DNA of 64,000 bases, from assembly GCF_028464225.1 (NCBI RefSeq), contig NZ_JAQPCN010000004.1:62001-126000 (forward strand). Reading direction: 5' to 3'. The notes under the pieces are model-generated. The model was not told where the DNA came from. It saw only the letters and a program-made list of their open reading frames with translations, and searched no databases. Below, piece by piece: positions 27,319 through 37,971 of the stretch (position 1 is the first letter of the stretch; each line of letters opens with the position of its first letter). The stretch comes from Zeaxanthinibacter sp. PT1 (GTDB taxonomy: Bacteria; Bacteroidota; Bacteroidia; Flavobacteriales; Flavobacteriaceae). The position numbers were made by a program, and so were the translations under genes.

Positions 27319-28436
27319 TCAACTGGGTTTAAACGGTAGATACCCTTGCCTTCAACCGCTACGTAGATCAATCCGTCCGGACCTTCAACCACATCCCTTA
27401 CGCGGCCAATATCCTCCAATAATTTTTCCCGATCGGTGACCGTGGTCCCGTCAAGCGATAAGCGCTCCAGGTATTGGAATGCAAGGGAACCGACCAGTAA
27501 GCTGCCTTTCCAGCCCGGGTACGTATCGGTGGTCACGAAAGTCATCCCACTAGGTGCAATAGAAGGAACCCAGTAATGTATAGGTTGAGTCATTCCCTCC
27601 ATTTCGGTCTTATCCGTGATCGGGGTACCGCTGTAGTTGATACCGTAAGTAATTACCGGCCATCCATAGTTATTTCCTTTTTCTATAATGTTGATCTCAT
27701 CACCACCTCTTGGCCCGTGTTCATGAATCCAGATCGCCCCGGTTTGCGGATGTACCGTCATTCCCTGGGGATTCCTGTTCCCGTATGTAAAGGCTGCTTC
27801 TTTAGCGTCTTCCTGCCCTACGAACGGATTGTCTTCCGGGATACGACCATCATCATATATGCGATAAATTTTTCCGCCATCGCGGGTAAGATCCTGTGGA
27901 TTCGTGTCCCGATCGCCGCGTTCACCTATGGAGAAATAAAGGTATCCTTCCTCATCAAAGGCAAAACGGGATCCAAAGTGCTGTCCTTTGGTCGTATTCG
28001 GAGTTGCCTTGTATAATTTTTCAATATTGGTAAGGGCCATATTATCCAGTTTTGCCCTGACAATAGCCGTATTGCCACCTTTCTCAGCTCCTTCTTCAGA
28101 AGCAAAAGAGAGATAGATCCAGCCATTCTTTTCGTAATCCGGGTGTAAAGCTACATCGAGAAGACCTCCTTGTCCACGGTTATAGACCGGGGGAACATTG
28201 GTGATCGATGTTTTTTTGCCCTCTTTAAAGTGGATCAATTCGCCCGATTTTTCGGTGATCAGCATGGCACCGTCGGGTAGGAAGGTCAGGCCCCATGGTA
28301 TCTGGAGCCCATCGACCAACAGTTCTGCATCAAAAGGGGTTGAATCGGCAATATTGGCCTTGTTTTCAGGATCCTGACCACAAGAAAATTGTGTCAGTAC
28401 AACGAAAAGGCACATGATTTGGATACTTTTTTTCAT
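27315..28436 (-). CDS. PQQ-dependent sugar (aldose) dehydrogenase, lipoprotein
   Basis: The 373-residue protein has a lipobox (VVLTQFSCGQD) and a six-bladed propeller of the soluble GDH/YliI type: LLVDGLQIPWGLTFLPDGAM, RGQGGLLDVALHPDY, GERGDRDTNPQD, RNPQGMTVHPQTGAIWIHEHGPRGGDE in parts, and APSGMTF. Blade motifs include the PQQ-contacting His and Arg. It oxidises aldoses in the periplasm; the substrate is uncertain. It is paired with the cytochrome gene just downstream. Confidence 0.92.
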   Translation of the reverse strand: MKKSIQIMCLFVVLTQFSCGQDPENKANIADSTPFDAELLVDGLQIPWGLTFLPDGAMLITEKSGELIHFKEGKKTSITNVPPVYNRGQGGLLDVALHPDYEKNGWIYLSFASEEGAEKGGNTAIVRAKLDNMALTNIEKLYKATPNTTKGQHFGSRFAFDEEGYLYFSIGERGDRDTNPQDLTRDGGKIYRIYDDGRIPEDNPFVGQEDAKEAAFTYGNRNPQGMTVHPQTGAIWIHEHGPRGGDEINIIEKGNNYGWPVITYGINYSGTPITDKTEMEGMTQPIHYWVPSIAPSGMTFVTTDTYPGWKGSLLVGSLAFQYLERLSLDGTTVTDREKLLEDIGRVRDVVEGPDGLIYVAVEGKGIYRLNPVD

Positions 28437-28567
28437 AGCGAATCGTTAAAATATTTAATAATAGAGATGAATGGCATAAAACTAACGAAAAATATAAGTC
28501 TAAAATAATACTCTGAAGAATAACCTGATCCCAAATCTACCTATTCTTTGAAAACACCTACTAACCT

Positions 28568-31500
28568 ATGCTCCCTAGTAACTCAAGGCGGGACGTATTT
28601 GCCATCTTTCTGACGCTAATGTCATTGGCATCCACTTTTGCCGGAAACAACCCAGGTAACTCCGACCCCATACTCGGGGACAGGGAAACCTACACAGAGC
28701 TTACTGCCTATGCCAGCAGTAGGTTTGACCTTTCACCGGATCATACCGATACCGGGATCACCGTAACACCACTGCCTTTCTTCTATGCCACCATCATCCA
28801 GAATGCCGATGAGGAAGTAAATTGTCCCAATGACGGAAGCACATTAGCCAAATTCTTTCTTTGCGGTACCAGTGATGTCCGAACGATAAGCTTAAGCCAG
28901 AGTGGAAGTAGCTACGAATGGCAGAAACTGGATAGTAACCGTTGTGCAACCTCGGTCATGGCCGACTGTGCCAATACAGATAGCAGCTGTTATGATACCG
29001 TAGGAACGGGAGCTACCTATAACCTGAATTCCTCCGGGGAGTTTCGTGTCCGCATAGATGGTGGCCAGTATTATTATTTTAAATCTACACTCAATCCACT
29101 TGATCCACAACTCATCAAGGAAGATATCATCTGCGGAAACCCGGGCAGGGTAGAGGTGACCAATGTACCTGCAGGATATGAATACAGCCTGAACGATAGC
29201 GCAGGTCCTTACCAGGACACCCCGTATTTTGATATCACAACTGCCGGGGATTATAAAGTATGGGTGCGATTAAAGAATGTATCCAGTACGGCATGTCTCT
29301 TTCCTTCCAATACGGTTACTGTAGCCAGCCTGGATTTGAGCGCTTCAGTTACTGCAAACGATATATTGTGTAGCGGTGAACTGGGGAGCATAGATGTGAC
29401 TGTTTCCGGGGTACCGGGATTCTTTACTTACAGGCTGCTGAAAAATGGAGTAACGGTAGATACTTTTGGTCCGGATTCGGCCAGTTCTTACAGTTTTGAG
29501 AATGTCAGCCCCGGAACCTACAGCGTAAGGGTATCGACCAATAAATGTAATGAGGTCATTACCACAGACGTAAATAATGTTCCCATCCGTATTGGGAACG
29601 GGATAAGCCCGCTTGCAGTTTCTGCGTCGGCCTCGGACAGTTTTGGCTGTGGTGCTTCTTCCGTGGATGTTCGTATCGAGACTTCAGGAGGAACTGCGCC
29701 CTATCGCTATAGCCTGGACGGTGGCAGTAGCTTCAGTACTACCTATAATAGCAGTACCGTATTTACCGTAAGCTCTGCCGGTACCTATAATATCTTGGTA
29801 GAGGATGCCAATGGCTGTACCAAAACGGCAAGTGCCGATGTTGAAGATCTTCCGCCACCGGTGTATACCGTTTCTTCTGATGATGCAACCTGTGGTAGCA
29901 GTAATGACGGCAGGATCACTTTTAACGTGAGTAATGGTTACGGGTACCAGATGACCTATAGTATCAATAACGGGGCTTCTTATCAAAACAATAATATTTT
30001 TAACGGGCTTGCACCGGGAACCTACCAGGTACTCATCCGATACCAGCAAGAAGCATTTAGTTGTACCACACCGGTGGGTACAGAAGTGATCAGTGCACCT
30101 ACGCCAATTTCCGGGTCGGCGAACGCGGTATCCACTCCGAGCTGCCTGGACGAAAACGGCGGACAAATATCCTTTTCAGGGGTGAGCGGGGGAACTTCTC
30201 CCTACGAATACAGTGTTGGAGCTGGCTTTAGCAGTAACCCGGATTTCTCTAACCTCGGAACGGGAAGTTATACTCCCAGGATCAGGGATGCCAACGGTTG
30301 TGTTCGAAGCCTTTCAACGATCACCTTTGATAATTTAGATAAACCTACTGATATGGCTTTTACCATATCAAATATTGATTGTATTACGAATACAGCTTCA
30401 GTTTCCGTAGCGGTTACCGGCGGAACTTCGCCTTATAGCTATGAAATTATAGCACCCGCTTCTAGTGCTACAAATAACGGAAACAACAATGTATTCAGCG
30501 GGCTTGGACTGGGAACCTATACCTTCCGCGTAACTGATGACGAAGGCTGTTCCTACAACGAGGCCTATGCTATTACTGATATCAGTTCAATCTCTGTGCA
30601 GGCGCAAGCTACTAAAGTGGTGAGCTGTTTTGGCGATGCCGACGGAGAAGGAAGATTTTTGATCGATGGTTTTAACAGTACCTATACCTATGTCATTGAC
30701 GGAGGTCTGCCCATGGTGGGTCAGAGCGGGGGGATCATTACCGTTACAGGATTAAGTGCTGGCAGTTATGATATTATGGTCACCGATGAAGAGACCAATT
30801 GTACGGACAGCGCCACCCTGGTAATCCAGGAACCCGCCACCGCATTTTCTATTACAAGTCTGAATGTCAGCCCAATGAATTGCCAGAATAATAACAGGGG
30901 TGGTGTCAGCATTAACACCACCGGAGGATGGGGTGGCAACAAATATACCGTCACCCAACCCAGCGGTTCGGTCCGTGGACCCCAGAATAGCAATACCTTC
31001 TCTGATCTGACCCAGAGCGGGGTATACCAGGTAAGTGTAACCGATGCCAATGGCTGTATCCAGACAGATAGTTTTACCCTTACCGCCTTGGCGGCCCCGG
31101 TGCTTACAGTTAATGCAGCCGGTTCGGATTATTGTTATGACAATTTTGATGCAGCGACCATTGCCCTGGATGCCTCAGGAGGGGCAGGACCATACGAATA
31201 CAGGGTAAATGGAGGCGCCTGGGGAGCCGCCAGTACCTTTAACGGACTAACCCCGGGAACCTATCGTTTTGAGGTCAGTGATACGAATGATTGTCAGGAT
31301 CTGGTGTGGGTGACCATTGCCCCGGAAATGACAGCTAGTGCCAGTACTATAAGAGAACTGACTTGTGGTGGCCCATCAGCCCAGATCAGGGTGAATATCA
31401 GTAACGGTTACCACTCGGGGAATGATTACGTGAGTTACGAGGTACGTATTGACGGAGGTGCCTATTCTGCGAGTGCTTTCCCGATCAGTGGAAATTCTTT

Positions 31501-34500
31501 TGTTTACGATATACCAAATGACGATAGCATACTTACCGATACCACCTTCCAGTTCGAGGTTACAGATACCCGGGGTTGTACGACGGAGACCAATGTGGTC
31601 ACTATTGCCCCCCCGGAGTCAATTGCAGGCGCTACTGTAGTTACGGATACCAGCTGTGGCCAGGATAACGGTATTGTAGAGTTGATACCGGATACCAACC
31701 AGGGTGTACCCCCGTACGAGTATAGTTCCGATGGGGGACTGACCTATGGTTCACAGCCGATTTTTTCCGGTTATGCTCCCGGGACATACAATGATTTTAT
31801 GATCCGTGACAGCAGGGGTTGTGCGAGCCCGCCACTCAGTGCCACGGTTAATGGAAGCAACCCGATAGATGCCAATGTCACCGCTAACGATGCCCTCTGT
31901 TCCGGTGGAAGTGTTGAAGGATCCATAGACGTTAATAACGTACTTAACGGGAATGCCCAGTTTACCTATACCCTGCAAGACATCAACGGAAATACGGTCG
32001 CCACTGCAGGTCCGATGGCAGCAGACAATGTCAATTTTCCCAATGTTGCCCCCGGTACCTATACGGTGATCACCACTGATGCCAGTGGTTGTGAAGACAG
32101 GGATGTTGTGAGCGTGAGCCAGAACCAGATAGACCTGGTCCCGGTGACCACTACAGATCCACAGGACTGTACCACGACCTTTACCTATATAGTAGATATT
32201 GTCGGGGGTACTGCGCCCTATACCATAGGGCTTGTGGGACAGCCACAGACCGTACCAAATGTAGATGCCGACACACACGATTTTAGCGGGCAGATCTCCT
32301 ACGGGGTAACTTATTTTGTCGAGGTCCACGATGCTTTGGGCTGTGTCTATATTGAACAGATTGACCCCATTAACGGACCTTCTCCCATTGCAGTGACGGC
32401 TACGGCGACTACAGCTTCCTGTGAGCCGGGTGGAAATGGCAGCATAAGTTTTGAAATAGACGGGCTGCCTTCGCCTGCAGATCTTACCCTGCAGTTGCAG
32501 GATACAGATACAGGTGCAATTGTTAGTGGCCCGACTGTGGTAAATAGTGTGGCCATACCCTATAGCGATAGCTTTAATAACCTGCCACCGGGAAATTACC
32601 AGATCCTGGTAGAGGATAACAATACTCAATGTGATGCCAGTACACTGGTGTCAATCACACAAGATATTCCCGCCCTGGTTGTAGATAATAACGAGCCTGC
32701 TAATTGTAATGTAGGTGCCCTGGTTACGGTAAGGGGTAATGGTGGGAACGGACCTTATAGTTTTGCTTATGTGCCTATGGGAGATCCGGCACCCATAGTC
32801 TTTTCATCGGATACTACCTTTGAAGTGGCAGGGCCATACCCGGCAGATTACGATTTCTATGTGCTTGATGCCTTGGGTTGTATGAGTTTCACCACGGTGA
32901 GGGTGACTGAAACTGCGGGTGTTCCTGTTCCCAATGTAGACGTTGTAAACCAATGTTCTGCCCAAAGTAATTATACCGTAAATGTTACTTCCCCACTGTC
33001 TACAGGAAGCGGATTACCGGAAGAAACATACCAGTATGATATCGGTGGTGGTTTCCAGGACAGTCCTAATTTTCTTGTACCTAACCCCGGGGATTACACC
33101 ATCGTCGTCAGGGACGGGAACGGTTGTACCAACACGGTGCTTGCCCAGGTCTTTGATTTCTTCGCGATCAGTGCCAATGCATCTACAGAACCTACCTGTA
33201 ATGCAGGAGATGGGATCATTACGGTTAACACCAGTGGAGGAAGTGGTAATTTCCGTTATGAACTGGACGATGGGATCAACCCAACTGTCGTACAGCTCAA
33301 CGATAACGTATTTACCAATATCAGCCCCGGAACTTACAGTATACTGGTCACAGACCTTGATTCTAATACCATGCCTCTCTGTTCAGATTCTACTACGGTA
33401 GAGGTGACCATCGTGGATTCGCCTGAAATTTCGGCTACGCCCAAAGGGGATATCAGTTGTCATGGCGCTGATGACGGGTATATCAATGTAGAATTATTAC
33501 CTGCTACAGCTACAGACGGACCTTTCAGTTATACCCTGTATGACGGAGCTACTACAAACATAGTCCAGGGACCACAGTCTTCTTCCTTATTTGATAACCT
33601 GTTGCCTGGAACTTACCAGGTTGAGGTGATTTCGGACAGGGGATGTTCTGATCGTTCCACAGACGTTACTATAAGCGAACCCAGCATTCTGCTGCTCAAT
33701 ACGACCCATACTGATTTTACCTGTGACCCCAGCAGTAACCGCTTCAGTACTGCAACCATAACAGCTTTTACAGACAGTAACGGCGACGGGAGTGGAATTA
33801 ATACGGGTACAGCGCCTTATACGTATAGTATGAATGATGGTACCCCGGAATTTGACGGTACCAATTTCCAGACCAGCAACCAGTTTGAGGTAGTAGACAA
33901 TGGCTCCCCTCAGACCATTACCATCATTGCCAGGGACCAGAACGGTTGCGAGGAGACACAGACCATTGTGATGAACCCTCCATCAGGGCTCGACTTTAGT
34001 TTTAATGTAAATCCTATCAGCTGTGACGCCAGTGGCAGCGGAGTGAATCCTGGAAATATCGAGATAATCATAGCCCAGGGACCGGGGAATTACGATGTGG
34101 AAATCCTCCCGTTAGGATCTGAACCGGTACAGAATTCTGGCGGATCCGATCGCGTGGTATGGGATATCAGCACCCCGGGAGATTATATTTTTGCCGTAAC
34201 CGATATGGGTAACGGGGGATGTACCTACTTAACCCCGGTCGTAAATGTGCCGGAGTATAACAATATCATAGCTACTGTCGCAGAGGCCGAACCTGTCACT
34301 TGTTTTAATGGAACAGACGGGGCTATAAGCCTGCAGGTAGATAATTATAATGGTATCTATAATTACGAGGTGTTTACGAGGGACAATAACGGAGTTGAAA
34401 CCTCTACGGGCGTTACCGGATCCTTTGATACGAATAATCCTATAGCCACCCCTGAAATTATCACCGGTCTCCCTGCAGGGAACCTGGTGGTATACGTAGA

Positions 34501-36892
34501 AGCACTGGACGCTCCATTTTGTGATGTAGTCAGTAACAGTACTACCGTAAGGCAACCCGATGCGCCCCTACAGGTGAACCTGCAACAGACGGCAGAGGTG
34601 ACCTGTGCCGATCCCGGGCTTGGGGAAATATTTGCATCGGGTACCGGTGGATGGAACTTCTATGAATTCAGGGTTCAAGCCCCGGACGGCAGTATCGTCC
34701 AGAATTTCCCAAGCACCAATGTTAATTTCACCGGCTTATCAGCAGGGGTCTATACCGTTGACATTCGCGATGCGGAGGGTTGTATAGCGACCAATACCAT
34801 CGAATTATTACCCCCGGCACCTATCTATGCTGATATCAGGATCGTAGCTCCTTTACAATGTAATAATGACAATAACGGAATAATAGAAGCCTTTGACATC
34901 ACCGGTGGGCAAGGTGCCGGTAATTACCTTTACCGACTGAACCGGTTAAGCGAGGGGACCAACAGTGGTCTCCAAACTACAACCAGCTTTAACAACCTGT
35001 CATCGGGAGATTATACCATCACCGTACTCGATGGATGGGATTGCGAGTTCACCACTGCCGTGATCACCATACAAGATCCCGAAGTGGTTGTGGCCGAATT
35101 AGTGGAGCTTCAACCCCCTGGCTGTGGGGATGATGGACTCATGGAATTAACCGTGGCTAATCCTGAAGCAGGTGTTAGTTACTTTTTCAGGCGTTCCGGG
35201 ACAACTGATCCTTTTCTTCCCCTGGATCCCCTGGATCCTACAGCCACCTCGGTACAGATTTCTGAAGATATCACTGTAGACCCTGGACCGTTCCAATACG
35301 ATGTTCAAAACTCCAATGGATGTCCATTTGAAAAATCTAACCAGATTTCATTGGATCCGGCAGCACCGCTGGTGATCTCTTTAGACCTGACCAATGCCAC
35401 CATTAATTGTGCCGGTGAAGCTACGGGGATTATCCGTTCTGAAGCATATGGTGGTATAGGAAATTACGTGTATACCTTATTGAATTCTAATACCCCGCCT
35501 GCACCGACGGCTCTGAACACCGAGCGATCTGCCCAGTCTTCGGGAATATTCAGGGAGCTTGGCCCCGGAACCTATTACGTATATGCACAGAGTGGCGGAT
35601 GTACGGCCATATCAACCCCGATCACGATCAGCGAGCCACCACCCTTAGTGCTGGAATCACTGGAGGTAGTTCCCGTTAGCTGTTCCGGTGATGTAGACGG
35701 GCAGATCATTATTGAAGCCAGCGGGGGTACGGGTAAAATTCGCTATTCCATTGCCGACCAGTTGAGCGAATTCTTTGAAGGAGATGACCCTATGTTCCCG
35801 AACAGGAAAATTTTTACAGACCTTGCTCCGAGGACATATGAAGTCATTATTCAGGATGACCTGGGCTGTACGATTACCAGGACTATAGAAGTTACTGAGC
35901 CGGAGGCCATACTGGTGGCTATCGCAGCATCTGAACCGGAAACCTGTATGGGCGATGGCGACGGAAGTGTGACCCTCGACGTGTCCGGGGGAACACCACC
36001 TTATGAATTCGCCTTAAATTCCTCCGCCCCGGAAGACTTTGCACCTAATCCTCAACAGCAATGGGAGAACCTCGTCGGGGGAGAGACATATGTGATCTTT
36101 GTCCGGGACTCCATGGGTTGTGAGACTAACGTGATCGTACCGGTGGGCATAGGGGTGGACCTGAATCCTGAACCATTGGTAGAATATGGTTGTGAAGGTA
36201 TTTTCCCTAACTCGACGGCTACCGTCAGTATGGAGGATGGTTCGGATATATCCCAGTTGCTTTTTGCTTTAGACCCGGTTGATCCGACAGATGCTGTAAC
36301 CGCTGAAGCCGGTACGGAATATACCTGGGGTGACCTGGCTCCCGGAGAACATATCGTTTATGTATACCATGAGAATGGTTGTTCTACCTATGTTGAATTC
36401 AACATAGAAGCCTATGAACCACTGACCCTGGAAGTCGAAAAGACTGACGTAAATGAAATTACAGCAGTAGCCCGGGGAGGATTTGGTGAGTACAGGTATT
36501 ATTTCCAGGACCAGGCTTATGGATCAGATAATATCTTTTATTCCAATGAAGACTCTAATGTTACCATCCGGGTAGTTGATGCCCGTGGATGCGAGGCAAT
36601 GGTTACCATGGCCTTTGACTTTACCGGGGTACTACAGATGCCTAAACACTTTACCCCGGATGGTGACCTGATGAATGACGTATGGTCCCCAATGAACCGG
36701 GAACTATTCCCCAACCTGGAAGTTAAGATTTTTGACCGCTATGGAAGGGTAGTAGCCATCCTGGACCAGGTCTCCGAATGGGACGGAACCTATGAAGGTG
36801 ATGAGGTACCTACAGGGGACTATTGGTACGTGGTAAATGCAAACGATAAGAGTATGCAGCAATATGTAGGACATTTCACCTTGTACAGATAA
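28568..36892 (+). CDS. Giant T9SS-secreted SprB-repeat protein
   Basis: A 2774-residue surface protein. A signal-like N-terminus (LTLMSLASTFAG) is followed by about 30 Ig-like modules of 80-100 residues. Each usually opens with a Cys (NDILCSGELGSIDV) and closes with a Tyr-rich strand and Gly-Cys (PGTYNILVEDANGC), which is the SprB repeat pattern and suggests one disulfide per module. The last 85 residues (PKHFTPDGDLMNDVW...) are a gliding-motility-type, type B T9SS sorting domain. SprB is the mobile adhesin of Flavobacterium gliding; this one may serve gliding or attachment. A strong terminator follows. Confidence 0.93.
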   Translation: MLPSNSRRDVFAIFLTLMSLASTFAGNNPGNSDPILGDRETYTELTAYASSRFDLSPDHTDTGITVTPLPFFYATIIQNADEEVNCPNDGSTLAKFFLCGTSDVRTISLSQSGSSYEWQKLDSNRCATSVMADCANTDSSCYDTVGTGATYNLNSSGEFRVRIDGGQYYYFKSTLNPLDPQLIKEDIICGNPGRVEVTNVPAGYEYSLNDSAGPYQDTPYFDITTAGDYKVWVRLKNVSSTACLFPSNTVTVASLDLSASVTANDILCSGELGSIDVTVSGVPGFFTYRLLKNGVTVDTFGPDSASSYSFENVSPGTYSVRVSTNKCNEVITTDVNNVPIRIGNGISPLAVSASASDSFGCGASSVDVRIETSGGTAPYRYSLDGGSSFSTTYNSSTVFTVSSAGTYNILVEDANGCTKTASADVEDLPPPVYTVSSDDATCGSSNDGRITFNVSNGYGYQMTYSINNGASYQNNNIFNGLAPGTYQVLIRYQQEAFSCTTPVGTEVISAPTPISGSANAVSTPSCLDENGGQISFSGVSGGTSPYEYSVGAGFSSNPDFSNLGTGSYTPRIRDANGCVRSLSTITFDNLDKPTDMAFTISNIDCITNTASVSVAVTGGTSPYSYEIIAPASSATNNGNNNVFSGLGLGTYTFRVTDDEGCSYNEAYAITDISSISVQAQATKVVSCFGDADGEGRFLIDGFNSTYTYVIDGGLPMVGQSGGIITVTGLSAGSYDIMVTDEETNCTDSATLVIQEPATAFSITSLNVSPMNCQNNNRGGVSINTTGGWGGNKYTVTQPSGSVRGPQNSNTFSDLTQSGVYQVSVTDANGCIQTDSFTLTALAAPVLTVNAAGSDYCYDNFDAATIALDASGGAGPYEYRVNGGAWGAASTFNGLTPGTYRFEVSDTNDCQDLVWVTIAPEMTASASTIRELTCGGPSAQIRVNISNGYHSGNDYVSYEVRIDGGAYSASAFPISGNSFVYDIPNDDSILTDTTFQFEVTDTRGCTTETNVVTIAPPESIAGATVVTDTSCGQDNGIVELIPDTNQGVPPYEYSSDGGLTYGSQPIFSGYAPGTYNDFMIRDSRGCASPPLSATVNGSNPIDANVTANDALCSGGSVEGSIDVNNVLNGNAQFTYTLQDINGNTVATAGPMAADNVNFPNVAPGTYTVITTDASGCEDRDVVSVSQNQIDLVPVTTTDPQDCTTTFTYIVDIVGGTAPYTIGLVGQPQTVPNVDADTHDFSGQISYGVTYFVEVHDALGCVYIEQIDPINGPSPIAVTATATTASCEPGGNGSISFEIDGLPSPADLTLQLQDTDTGAIVSGPTVVNSVAIPYSDSFNNLPPGNYQILVEDNNTQCDASTLVSITQDIPALVVDNNEPANCNVGALVTVRGNGGNGPYSFAYVPMGDPAPIVFSSDTTFEVAGPYPADYDFYVLDALGCMSFTTVRVTETAGVPVPNVDVVNQCSAQSNYTVNVTSPLSTGSGLPEETYQYDIGGGFQDSPNFLVPNPGDYTIVVRDGNGCTNTVLAQVFDFFAISANASTEPTCNAGDGIITVNTSGGSGNFRYELDDGINPTVVQLNDNVFTNISPGTYSILVTDLDSNTMPLCSDSTTVEVTIVDSPEISATPKGDISCHGADDGYINVELLPATATDGPFSYTLYDGATTNIVQGPQSSSLFDNLLPGTYQVEVISDRGCSDRSTDVTISEPSILLLNTTHTDFTCDPSSNRFSTATITAFTDSNGDGSGINTGTAPYTYSMNDGTPEFDGTNFQTSNQFEVVDNGSPQTITIIARDQNGCEETQTIVMNPPSGLDFSFNVNPISCDASGSGVNPGNIEIIIAQGPGNYDVEILPLGSEPVQNSGGSDRVVWDISTPGDYIFAVTDMGNGGCTYLTPVVNVPEYNNIIATVAEAEPVTCFNGTDGAISLQVDNYNGIYNYEVFTRDNNGVETSTGVTGSFDTNNPIATPEIITGLPAGNLVVYVEALDAPFCDVVSNSTTVRQPDAPLQVNLQQTAEVTCADPGLGEIFASGTGGWNFYEFRVQAPDGSIVQNFPSTNVNFTGLSAGVYTVDIRDAEGCIATNTIELLPPAPIYADIRIVAPLQCNNDNNGIIEAFDITGGQGAGNYLYRLNRLSEGTNSGLQTTTSFNNLSSGDYTITVLDGWDCEFTTAVITIQDPEVVVAELVELQPPGCGDDGLMELTVANPEAGVSYFFRRSGTTDPFLPLDPLDPTATSVQISEDITVDPGPFQYDVQNSNGCPFEKSNQISLDPAAPLVISLDLTNATINCAGEATGIIRSEAYGGIGNYVYTLLNSNTPPAPTALNTERSAQSSGIFRELGPGTYYVYAQSGGCTAISTPITISEPPPLVLESLEVVPVSCSGDVDGQIIIEASGGTGKIRYSIADQLSEFFEGDDPMFPNRKIFTDLAPRTYEVIIQDDLGCTITRTIEVTEPEAILVAIAASEPETCMGDGDGSVTLDVSGGTPPYEFALNSSAPEDFAPNPQQQWENLVGGETYVIFVRDSMGCETNVIVPVGIGVDLNPEPLVEYGCEGIFPNSTATVSMEDGSDISQLLFALDPVDPTDAVTAEAGTEYTWGDLAPGEHIVYVYHENGCSTYVEFNIEAYEPLTLEVEKTDVNEITAVARGGFGEYRYYFQDQAYGSDNIFYSNEDSNVTIRVVDARGCEAMVTMAFDFTGVLQMPKHFTPDGDLMNDVWSPMNRELFPNLEVKIFDRYGRVVAILDQVSEWDGTYEGDEVPTGDYWYVVNANDKSMQQYVGHFTLYR

Positions 36893-36914
36893 ACTGCACC
36901 ATATTCAAAAGTTT

Positions 36915-36946
36915 AAAATGGCTTCGGTATCCGAGGCCATTTTTTT
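36915..36946 (+). terminator. Rho-independent terminator of the SprB-repeat gene
   Basis: A 13-pair stem (arms AAAATGGCTTCGG and CCGAGGCCATTTT, one G-T pair) with a TAT loop runs into a T tract, 22 bases after the stop. Confidence 0.9.
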
Positions 36947-36949
36947 GCC

Positions 36950-37255
36950 CTTTAATCTTGAAAATTTTCTAGAAACGTATTTTGTTTTTTCCTATATTTA
37001 ATCCTCGATTACAGACCTTAAAACACTGAATAAGTGGCATGTGCCGAAATTATTCTCATGTGCAGCCCGGTTGTGTAATTAGATTTCTTTCCCCCGAGAA
37101 CGTTCTCCCATATTTATCCCCCGGAGTAATTGAATTAATCTTAAAGGAGGATTGCTTTCTAGATTCCTTTACGAGTTTGCTCATGCCTATTACCCACGAG
37201 AAGCATCATAAATCTTCACGGGTATCAACAAGAGTACTGATCTAAATTCTCACAT
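36950..37255. other. Intergenic stretch without a supported gene
   Basis: About 300 bases between the terminator and the cytochrome lipoprotein gene. A 68-codon frame (37039-37245) is open but has no recognisable family, ribosome site or neighbours that would support it. The region should contain the promoter of the cytochrome gene; no clear TAnnTTTG box was found. Confidence 0.4.
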
Positions 37256-37840
37256 ATGAAAAATGTAATCTTAACTTTAGGTATCCTGTTGCTAATGGGA
37301 GCCTGTAATGAACCAAAATCCAAGGAAGAACCCCTGACCGAAGAAAAAGAATTGGCTCTGGCCACGGAGGCAGCTGTTTCAGCAGAGCGGGGTAAATACC
37401 TTGTAAATGCTATGGGATGCACTGATTGTCATACTCCAAAGAAGATGACAGAACACGGCCCAGAACCAGACCCGGAATTATTCCTGTCAGGACATCCGTC
37501 GGGAGAGCAGTTACCTCCGCTAGACCCCTCGCAGGTTCAGGGTTACCTGGCTTTTAATATGGGGCTAACTGCAGCCATCGGGCCATGGGGCACCTCTTTT
37601 GCTGCCAACCTTACGCCCGATGAGACGGGGATTGGTAGCTGGACAGAAGAACAATTCCTGATCGCTATTAAGGAAGGGAAGTATAAGGGGATGATGAATA
37701 GCAGGCCTTTGTTGCCCCCAATGCCCTGGCAACAATACCGTATGCTGACTGATGACGACCTGAAGTCCGTATTCAAATACCTGAAAACCATTAAACCCAT
37801 AGATAATGTAGTTCCGAGCCCTATCCCTCCAGGTGCCTGA
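37256..37840 (+). CDS. Monohaem cytochrome c lipoprotein
   Basis: The 194-residue protein has a lipobox (LGILLLMGACNEPKS), a charged linker, and the haem motif GCTDCHTPKKM in GKYLVNAMGCTDCHTPK. Downstream NLTPDETGIGSWTEEQFLIAIKEGKYKG matches the cytochrome domain that accompanies alcohol/aldehyde or sorbosone dehydrogenases; SRPLLPPMPWQQYRML supplies a candidate Met ligand. No dehydrogenase gene is adjacent, so its partner is unknown. A terminator follows at once. Confidence 0.9.
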   Translation: MKNVILTLGILLLMGACNEPKSKEEPLTEEKELALATEAAVSAERGKYLVNAMGCTDCHTPKKMTEHGPEPDPELFLSGHPSGEQLPPLDPSQVQGYLAFNMGLTAAIGPWGTSFAANLTPDETGIGSWTEEQFLIAIKEGKYKGMMNSRPLLPPMPWQQYRMLTDDDLKSVFKYLKTIKPIDNVVPSPIPPGA

Positions 37841-37870
37841 AAATTGGATTCTACGTATCTAGTGATGATC

Positions 37871-37898
37871 AAAGCCGGCCTGTAATTGCCGGCTTTTT
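37871..37898 (+). terminator. Rho-independent terminator after the cytochrome gene
   Basis: Perfect nine-pair stem AAAGCCGGC/GCCGGCTTT followed by TT, 31 bases after the stop. Confidence 0.85.
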
Positions 37899-37971
37899 AA
37901 TAAACCTTTGTTAAAGCCGTAATTCGCGAGGAGGTATTTCGACTGAATGTTATGAACCCTAAAACAAAACA

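Noticed and set aside
29684-32629. Long antisense frames in the SprB-repeat gene (160-292 codons)
   Set aside because: They are shadows of the repetitive coding strand, with low-complexity translation and no start signals.
37039-37245. Possible 68-residue protein
   Set aside because: No family likeness, no ribosome site and odd composition; treated as chance.
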